A stretch of DNA of 37,608 nt from NCBI GenBank assembly GCA_002424545.1, contig DIKL01000121.1, forward strand, positions 1-37,608, in the 5' to 3' direction. The notes beneath the pieces are model-generated. The model did no database searches. It was not told the origin of the DNA and was given only the letters and a program-made list of their open reading frames with translations. Shown here one piece after another: positions 32,491 through 37,608 of the stretch. The stretch is from Syntrophaceae bacterium UBA5619. GTDB taxonomy: Bacteria > Desulfobacterota > Syntrophia > Syntrophales > UBA5619. Numbering within the stretch: the stretch's first letter is position 1; each line of letters begins with the position of its first letter. The position numbers were made by a program, and so were the translations under genes.

Positions 32491-33141
32491 ATGCCCAACA
32501 GTACGAAGAGCAAAAAGATGATCGTCTACGAAAATCTGAAACGGAGGATTATCACCAACGCCCTCAAACCGGGTGATCCTCTGAATGAAGGAATACTCTC
32601 GAAAGAATTGAAGATCAGCAAGACCCCCGTTCGCGAGGCTCTGCAGCAGCTCGAGAAGAAGGGGCTGGTGGAGAACATTCCCGGGAAAGGGGCCTTCGTT
32701 TCCCGCTTCTCCTTCCAGGACATCCGGGAACTCTTTGAAATCCGGGAAATCCTGGAATGTGAAGTGACCAAACGCGTCGCCGCAAAGGAGGATCTGAACC
32801 TTGAGGAGGCCCGGGCCATCCGGGATAAATTTGCGGCCTCAAACACGAACGGCGGGAGAAACGGCAAGAACTATTTCAGCGCGGGAGATCAGATCCACAG
32901 TTTCATCTTTGCCGCCTACGGCAATCGGAAATTGATTCGGGAATATCAGGGGCTGCAGGAACAGATCATCCGGATCACTCTCTATTTTTTTACACCGAAC
33001 CGGCAGGATCGGGCGGCGAAATCCTTCAAGGAACACCTGGAGATCATCGATGCGCTCATTGCCCGTGATCCCCGGCGGGCGGAGACGGCGATTCGGACCC
33101 ATCTCCGGAATTCGTTGGAATACCTGAAAACCGTTATTTAA
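32491..33141 (+). CDS. GntR-family transcriptional regulator (FCD subfamily)
   Basis: A 216-residue regulator. The N-terminal winged helix has VYENLKRRIITNALKPGDPL, L-S-K-E-L-K-I-S-K-T-P-V-R-E-A-L and GLVENIPGKGAFVSRFS. The all-helical FCD ligand domain follows, with an FEIREILECEVTKRVA start and metal-ligand-type histidines in D-Q-I-H-S-F, E-H-L-E and T-H-L-R-N. ATG at 32491 is chosen; the frame to 32401 reads through AT-rich promoter DNA. TTGACA occurs at 32390 and a 12-bp perfect palindrome AGAATATATTCT at 32437-32448, which could be its own operator. It precedes a run of four catabolic genes and probably controls them. Confidence 0.9.
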   Translation: MPNSTKSKKMIVYENLKRRIITNALKPGDPLNEGILSKELKISKTPVREALQQLEKKGLVENIPGKGAFVSRFSFQDIRELFEIREILECEVTKRVAAKEDLNLEEARAIRDKFAASNTNGGRNGKNYFSAGDQIHSFIFAAYGNRKLIREYQGLQEQIIRITLYFFTPNRQDRAAKSFKEHLEIIDALIARDPRRAETAIRTHLRNSLEYLKTVI

Positions 33142-33162
33142 TGGATTTGCACTGAGAAAATC

Positions 33163-33834
33163 ATGGTTCACGTGATCAACAAGATTGAGAGACCGGCCAG
33201 GGAGATCATCGATCGATTCCGGAGCATCGGGACGGCGACCGTTCATGAAGCCTCCGGCCGGAAGGGATACATCGACTGCGGCATCAAACCGATTGCGAAG
33301 GGCATCCGCATCTGCGGCCCCGCCTTCACCGTCCAGTGCCACCCCAGGGACAATCTGATGCTCCACAAGGCCCTCGAACGAGCGCAGCCGGGGGACATCC
33401 TGGTCGCCACGGTGGGCGGATATTACGAGGCGGGTTACTGGGGTGGCCTGATGGCGACGTCCGCCATGGGGAGAAAAATAGGCGGTCTGGCCATTGACGG
33501 CTGCGTACGCGATTCGGAGGAGATGATCCGCATGGGGTTCCCGATCTTCTGCCGGGGCCGCTGCATCCTCGGGACGGCGAAATCAACGCTTGGGCTGATC
33601 AACCATCCGACGCTCTTCGGCGGGACGATGGTGAATCCCGGCGACATCATCCTCGGCGACGACGACGGCATGGTCGTTGTGGCGCGCGCCGAATGCGAGG
33701 AGGTTCTGGCCAAATCGCTTGCGCGGACGGCAGCGGAAGAGAAGAAGGCGGTGCATTTAAAGGCGGGGGTGTCCAGCGTGGAGTTCAACAAGCTGGGCAA
33801 GGTCTTCGAGTTTCTGGGGCTGAAAGAGGAATAG
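33163..33834 (+). CDS. RraA-family aldolase / oxaloacetate decarboxylase-like protein
   Basis: A 223-residue RraA-fold protein. Family marks are S-I-G-T-A-T-V-H-E-A-S-G-R, G-P-A-F-T-V-Q-C, G-D-I-L-V-A-T-V, W-G-G-L-M-A-T-S-A and GGLAIDGCVRDSEEM, where Arg and Asp are the usual catalytic and Mg-binding pair. A late P-G-D-I-I-L-G-D-D-D-G segment follows. Proteins of this type include 4-hydroxy-4-methyl-2-oxoglutarate / 4-carboxy-4-hydroxy-2-oxoadipate aldolases and beta-keto-acid decarboxylases; true RNase-E regulators are shorter. It starts 21 bp after the regulator gene and ends 4 bp before the next gene, so it is in an operon. The substrate cannot be read. Confidence 0.87.
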   Translation: MVHVINKIERPAREIIDRFRSIGTATVHEASGRKGYIDCGIKPIAKGIRICGPAFTVQCHPRDNLMLHKALERAQPGDILVATVGGYYEAGYWGGLMATSAMGRKIGGLAIDGCVRDSEEMIRMGFPIFCRGRCILGTAKSTLGLINHPTLFGGTMVNPGDIILGDDDGMVVVARAECEEVLAKSLARTAAEEKKAVHLKAGVSSVEFNKLGKVFEFLGLKEE

Positions 33835-33838
33835 CCTG

Positions 33839-34882
33839 ATGAAGGTGAAGGCGGAACGATTGAGGAAGATCGCAGTCCATATCCTCAAGGGACTGCATGC
33901 GGCCGATGACGAAGCCGCCGTCGTGGCCGACGCCCTCATCAAGGCGGAGCTGAGGGGAATCGATACCCACGGCGTCCACCTTCTGACTCTGCTGCCGGAA
34001 CGGGTTGAAGCCGGCATGCTGAGGATTCCGACGAATCTGACCGTGCTGCAGGACAGCGGCGCGACGGCGCTTCTCGACGGCGGAAATGGCCTGGGTCCGG
34101 CGGCCGGCCATCGGGCGATGGGAATCAGCGTAGGGAAGGCGAGAGAATTCGGGATCGGCTGCTGTCTGGTGCGGAACACCAACAACATCGGCATCCTCTC
34201 TTTCTATACCCTGTTGGCGGCGCGGGAAAATATGGTCGGGATCGTGATGGCCAATGCCGCCGCGGCCATGCCGCCCTGGGGGGGAGCGGAGGCCTTTTTC
34301 GGCACAAATCCGCTCTCGATCTCCATTCCCGGTGAGGAGGGCTCTCCTCCCGTGGTCCTGGACATGTCGTCCACCTTGGTGGCCCGCGGCAAGATCCGGC
34401 GCGCGGCTCGTCTGAAGGAGAGCATCCCCGCGGGGTGGGCCTTCGACGGGACGGGGACGCCGACCACCGATCCGGCGGAAGCGCTCAAGGGGGCGTTGGC
34501 GCCGATCGGCGGACCCAAAGGGTACGGTCTGGCCATGATGATCGATGTGCTGGCCGGCATGCTTTCCGGTTCCCGGTGTGGTCCGGATATCCGCACGTTC
34601 CACCAGCTCGAGGGACCGACGGGTGTCGGCGTGTTCACACTGGCCGTCGACATCGAGCGTTTTATGCCGTTGGATCGGTTCAGATCGCTTTTCCGGGAGT
34701 ATTCGGCGTCGATCCGGTCGTCAAGGAAAGCGAAAGGCGTTTCCCGGATCTACCTGCCGGGTGAGATCGAAACCGACAAAGAACGGCAGGGTTTGTGCGA
34801 GGGGATCGAGGTCAGTCCGGTCACGGCTGAAAAACTCAACGCCTTGCTGGAGAATTTCAAGAGTTCCCATCGTCTGATGTAG
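33839..34882 (+). CDS. malate/L-lactate dehydrogenase family (Ldh_2) oxidoreductase
   Basis: A 347-residue NAD(P)-dependent dehydrogenase of the YlbC/YiaK/ComC type, unrelated to classical MDH. Marks are AELRGIDTHGVHLL with the catalytic His, GGNGLGPAAGHRAM, VRNTNNIGILSFYTLLAARE, FFGTNPLSISIPG, VVLDMSSTLVARGKI and GPKGYGLAMMIDVLAGMLSG. Relatives oxidise ureidoglycolate, sulfolactate, 2,3-diketogulonate or other 2-hydroxyacids. It begins 4 bp after the RraA-like gene and ends 12 bp before the AOR gene. With these neighbours it probably interconverts a 2-oxo and a 2-hydroxy acid of a catabolic route. Confidence 0.9.
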   Translation: MKVKAERLRKIAVHILKGLHAADDEAAVVADALIKAELRGIDTHGVHLLTLLPERVEAGMLRIPTNLTVLQDSGATALLDGGNGLGPAAGHRAMGISVGKAREFGIGCCLVRNTNNIGILSFYTLLAARENMVGIVMANAAAAMPPWGGAEAFFGTNPLSISIPGEEGSPPVVLDMSSTLVARGKIRRAARLKESIPAGWAFDGTGTPTTDPAEALKGALAPIGGPKGYGLAMMIDVLAGMLSGSRCGPDIRTFHQLEGPTGVGVFTLAVDIERFMPLDRFRSLFREYSASIRSSRKAKGVSRIYLPGEIETDKERQGLCEGIEVSPVTAEKLNALLENFKSSHRLM

Positions 34883-34894
34883 GGAGGCGACAAC

Positions 34895-36625
34895 ATGGAA
34901 TGGATTGTCCGGGTGAATACCAAAACAGGCCGGGTCGTCAAGGAAAAGGCATCACGGGAGGAGATGCGTTGGGGCGGCCGGCTTCTGATCTCGAAATTCC
35001 TGCTGCGGGAGGTGCCGCCGACATGCGATCCCCTCGGCCGTTACAACAAACTGATCGTTGCCCCGGGACTTCTCGGCGGAAGCCCGGTGACGACGACCGG
35101 CAAGTTTTCCATCGGCGGGAAAAGTCCGCTGACCCGCGGCGTGAAGGAAAGCGATGTCGGCGGGGAGGCGGGGAGCAGGATCGCCGCCCTCGGGATTAAG
35201 GCCGTTGTGCTGGAAGAGCTGCCGGACCGGCCGGTTACCTCCGTGTTGCGAATCGCCGCGGACGGGAGCGGTCTGATCGACATGCCTGAACTCAAGGGGA
35301 AATGGGTCTCCGAGACGATTCGGCTCCTCCGGGAGCGGTTCGGCGATTCTCCCGGGATCATCTGCATCGGTCCCGCGGGAGAGATGAAGATGGGCGGCGC
35401 CGGGATCGCGGTTTCCGGCCCACAGGATGTTCAGGTCCGTTATGCCGCACGGGGCGGTCTCGGGGCGGTCATGGGTTCGAAGGGGGTCAAGGCGATCGTC
35501 GTCGATGATTCCGCCGCGCCTCCGATTTCCGTTTTCGATGAGAAGCTGCTTCGGGAAGCCGGCAAGGCTCTCGTACAGGGGATCATGGCGGACCCAAAGA
35601 CGGAGAACCGACATAAATATGGAACGCCGGCCGTGCTGACCCTATGCAACGAAATCGGAATCCTGCCGACGCGGAACTTCAGCGCCGGCAGCTTCGAAAG
35701 GGCGGATGAAATCTGCGGCGACAGGATAGCCGATTTGATCGCGGAACGCGGCGGCGAGGGGCGATCGGGCACCCCATGCGTTCGCGGCTGCGTCATCTCC
35801 TGCTCGAATGTCTTCCCCAACGCCTCAGGCAAGAAGACCGTCGCCTCGATCCAGTACGAAAATATCGCCCTTCTGGGATCGAACTGCGGAATCGGCAGTA
35901 TCGATGACATCGCCGAACTGGACGATCTTTGCAACCAGGTCGGCGTGGATGCGATTGAAACGGGAGCGGCGATCGGCGTCGCGATGGAGGCGGGGGTCAT
36001 CGCGTTCGGCGACGCGGAAGGCGCCAAGGACCTCGTCCGGCAGATCGGCTGCGGTACCTGGATGGGGCGGATCATCGGAAACGGCGTGGTCGTCACCGGG
36101 AAGGTCCTGGGGGTCCGGCGCGTTCCCGCGATCAAGGGACAGGCGATTGCCGCCTACGATCCCCGTGCGCTGAAGGGAAACGGGGTAACCTACGTGACCT
36201 CCCCGATGGGCGCGGACCACACGGCGGGAAATGCGCTGGAGACCGTCCGTACGATCAACCCGCTCGGGATCGAAAACCAGGTGGAGAGTTCCCGGAAGCT
36301 CCAGATCCGCGCCGCGATCCTCGATACGATGGGATTGTGCCTCTTCACAAGGCCTCCCTTTACCAAGAATCCCGATCTTTTCCTGCCGCTGTTGAAGGGA
36401 AGGTACGGATGGGATTGGACCTATGCGGACGTGCAAAAAATGGGGCTGGATGTCCTCGATACGGAGCGGGAGTTCAACCGGCGCTCCGGGGCGGGGGAGG
36501 AGTTCAACGACATGCCGGAGTTCATGCGGGAGGAGCCGCTGCCGCCGATGAATTCCGTCTATGACGTTACGATGGAGGAGATGCAGCGGATCTGGGAGGT
36601 CGAGATCCCGGAGAATGTTTTTTAA
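34895..36625 (+). CDS. aldehyde:ferredoxin oxidoreductase family protein (tungsten/molybdenum)
   Basis: A 576-residue member of the AOR family, cytoplasmic enzymes with a bis-tungstopterin and one [4Fe-4S] cluster that oxidise aldehydes to acids with ferredoxin. The N-terminal pterin domain has F-S-I-G-G-K-S-P-L-T-R-G and I-C-I-G-P-A-G-E. Cluster cysteines are C295-x3-C299-x3-C303 (P-C-V-R-G-C-V-I-S-C) with the fourth at C482 (T-M-G-L-C-L-F). The first spacing is one longer than the C-x2-C-x3-C of Pyrococcus AOR, as in a subfamily with 'P-G-C-V-I-x-C-S-N'. The ATG has GGAGG 7 bp upstream. It is cotranscribed with the hydroxyacid dehydrogenase and probably disposes of an aldehyde intermediate. 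Confidence 0.92.
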   Translation: MEWIVRVNTKTGRVVKEKASREEMRWGGRLLISKFLLREVPPTCDPLGRYNKLIVAPGLLGGSPVTTTGKFSIGGKSPLTRGVKESDVGGEAGSRIAALGIKAVVLEELPDRPVTSVLRIAADGSGLIDMPELKGKWVSETIRLLRERFGDSPGIICIGPAGEMKMGGAGIAVSGPQDVQVRYAARGGLGAVMGSKGVKAIVVDDSAAPPISVFDEKLLREAGKALVQGIMADPKTENRHKYGTPAVLTLCNEIGILPTRNFSAGSFERADEICGDRIADLIAERGGEGRSGTPCVRGCVISCSNVFPNASGKKTVASIQYENIALLGSNCGIGSIDDIAELDDLCNQVGVDAIETGAAIGVAMEAGVIAFGDAEGAKDLVRQIGCGTWMGRIIGNGVVVTGKVLGVRRVPAIKGQAIAAYDPRALKGNGVTYVTSPMGADHTAGNALETVRTINPLGIENQVESSRKLQIRAAILDTMGLCLFTRPPFTKNPDLFLPLLKGRYGWDWTYADVQKMGLDVLDTEREFNRRSGAGEEFNDMPEFMREEPLPPMNSVYDVTMEEMQRIWEVEIPENVF

Positions 36626-36646
36626 ATCGTCGAAAGGAGAACAAAC

Positions 36647-37608
36647 ATGGGAAACTGGAACCTGCCGCTCACGGGCGGCGGACACATGGAGAAGCCGTCG
36701 AAGATCTACTACCAGACGATGACGAAGAAGGACGTCGAGGAACGGTTGCAGGTGAATGACATCCTGCTCATCCCGTTCGCTTCGACGGAGAACCATGGGG
36801 ACGCGCAGCCCTACGGCGAAGACGGGTTCATCGTGACCAGGATGTGCGAACTGATCGCGCAGAAGACCGGCTGCACCGTCGCCGAGCCGCTCTGGTACGC
36901 ATCCCACCCCTTTGCCCACCTGGGGCAGACGGGGACCGTTCCCATCCCCGACGACCTGACCTCCGCGATGGTGCGCTCGATCGTCTCGGGGTACTGGAAC
37001 GCGGGCTTCCGCAAGCAGATCCTGATGAGCAGCCACGGCCAGGAGTACATCATCCCGTCGGCCATCCAGGAGTGGGCCAAGAAGTACCAGGTCCCCGCCG
37101 TGATCATCTTCCTGGACGTGATGAAGATCATGGGCGACGCGCTGAAGGACAAGGCCCACGGCGGCCCCTTCGAGACGCCGTTCCGCCACGGCGACGAGGC
37201 GGAGTGCTCCCTCTGTCTGGCGCTGTTCCCGGAGCTCGTCCGGATGGAGAACTGCGTCGACAACAAGACGTGGGGTTTCCTGCCCGAGGGGCACATCGAC
37301 AAGGGAGGCGACATCTACAACTACCCCATCCCCGGCCAGAGCCATGTCGGCGGCGGCGGGGTGGAGTTCGCCCTCTATCCGGAAGGCGTACTGGGAAAAC
37401 CCTCGCTCGCCAAGGCCGAGAAGGCTTTCGGCGCCATTGAGAACTACCTGAACTACGTGGTCAAGCTGCACGACGACATCCTGGCGAAGTTTCCTCCGGG
37501 GGTGCTGCCGGATGCCAAGTATATGACCCAGAGGAGCGCCGAGGAGATCGACCTGCTCCTCAAGGGACCGGACCGGGGCGGCAGGCACCTCTACACGGTC
37601 GCCTGGCC
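36647..37608 (+). CDS. creatininase-family amidohydrolase, 3-dehydro-scyllo-inosose hydrolase-like (partial)
   Basis: The start ATG at 36647 has AAGGAGA 6 bp upstream, and the gene runs off the window end after 320 residues. Creatininase-fold metal ligands are visible: LLIPFASTENHGDAQPYGED (Glu and His), then MSSHGQEYIIPSAIQEW and FRHGDEAECSLCLALFPEL. I recall closely similar proteins annotated as 3-dehydro-scyllo-inosose hydrolase, which opens an oxidised inositol ring; HIDKGGDIYNYPIPG and ...KGPDRGGRHLYT fit that group. It follows the AOR gene by 21 bp as part of the GntR-led set. If the assignment holds, the operon may degrade inositol-type cyclitols. The substrate is inferred. Confidence 0.82.
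   Translation, partial: MGNWNLPLTGGGHMEKPSKIYYQTMTKKDVEERLQVNDILLIPFASTENHGDAQPYGEDGFIVTRMCELIAQKTGCTVAEPLWYASHPFAHLGQTGTVPIPDDLTSAMVRSIVSGYWNAGFRKQILMSSHGQEYIIPSAIQEWAKKYQVPAVIIFLDVMKIMGDALKDKAHGGPFETPFRHGDEAECSLCLALFPELVRMENCVDNKTWGFLPEGHIDKGGDIYNYPIPGQSHVGGGGVEFALYPEGVLGKPSLAKAEKAFGAIENYLNYVVKLHDDILAKFPPGVLPDAKYMTQRSAEEIDLLLKGPDRGGRHLYTVAW

Noticed and set aside
35825..37588. Minus-strand frame of 587 codons opposite the AOR and creatininase-like genes
   Set aside because: It crosses the boundary between two real genes and has only shadow-type composition.

Overview
The window is GC-rich (roughly 60 % by eye) and looks like a chromosomal segment of a strictly anaerobic, probably syntrophic or fermentative deltaproteobacterium (Desulfobacterota, Syntrophus/Smithella-like). 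The evidence is a pyruvate:ferredoxin oxidoreductase subunit, a 4-hydroxybutyryl-CoA dehydratase homologue, a tungsten/molybdenum aldehyde:ferredoxin oxidoreductase, a high-molecular-weight rubredoxin, an Fe-S/FAD old-yellow-enzyme protein, an acyl-CoA dehydrogenase, a selenoprotein, and a radical-SAM cassette that resembles the 'SynChlorMet' cassette known from Syntrophus, Chlorobium and Methanosphaerula-type genomes. The taxonomic call is inference.

Layout. 1-4670 (+): 3' end of porB, an abfD-like dehydratase, a probably truncated hypothetical, an ACT-domain malic enzyme and a mannose-6-phosphate-isomerase-type cupin. 4713-9661 (-): a CHASE-like/HD-GYP signalling protein, a metallo-beta-lactamase-fold hydrolase, an exported superoxide-reductase-like protein, a YgiQ-type radical SAM protein and a 37-residue lysine-rich protein overlapping its end. 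9934-13395 (+): copper chaperone, CopA ATPase and a Tat-lipoprotein of the ATC-hydrolase family. 13566-13931 (+): a small cupin.

13928-20060 is the most distinctive block, a RiPP (ribosomally made, modified peptide) locus. A nucleotidyltransferase and one radical SAM/SPASM enzyme lie on +. They face a compact minus-strand operon: exported PqqD-like protein, PqqD protein, second radical SAM/SPASM enzyme, HPr-kinase-like protein, an 84-residue precursor peptide and a 12-cysteine protein. The precursor has a lasso-type leader motif and five cysteines in an 11-residue periodicity. Upstream of the operon lie remnants of broken genes, including an ExeA-like ATPase stump.

20468-22509 (+): a near-consensus sigma-70 promoter drives tctB and a tctA that is fused by deletion to the 3' end of a tctC-type binding-protein gene, so the transporter is broken. 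22645-24877 (-): maf, a YggS-type PLP protein and high-molecular-weight rubredoxin behind a good promoter. 25072-25398 (+): a secreted MerP/HMA-like protein whose metal/redox motif is C-T-A-U. The in-frame UGA is followed by a textbook bacterial SECIS hairpin, so this is very probably a selenoprotein gene that ordinary gene calling misses. 25389-26459 (-): manC.

26655-30266: an Fe-S/FAD old-yellow-enzyme reductase (+), an acyl-CoA dehydrogenase with Asp in place of the catalytic Glu (-), and the 3' stump of an enoyl-CoA hydratase gene (+). 30402-37608: a zinc alcohol dehydrogenase, a membrane protein (-), then a GntR/FCD regulator followed by an RraA-type aldolase, an Ldh_2-type dehydrogenase, an AOR-family oxidoreductase and a creatininase-family hydrolase that runs off the end. 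The last five genes look like one catabolic unit for a polyol- or hydroxyacid-derived substrate. I saw no rRNA, tRNA, CRISPR array or intact insertion sequence.
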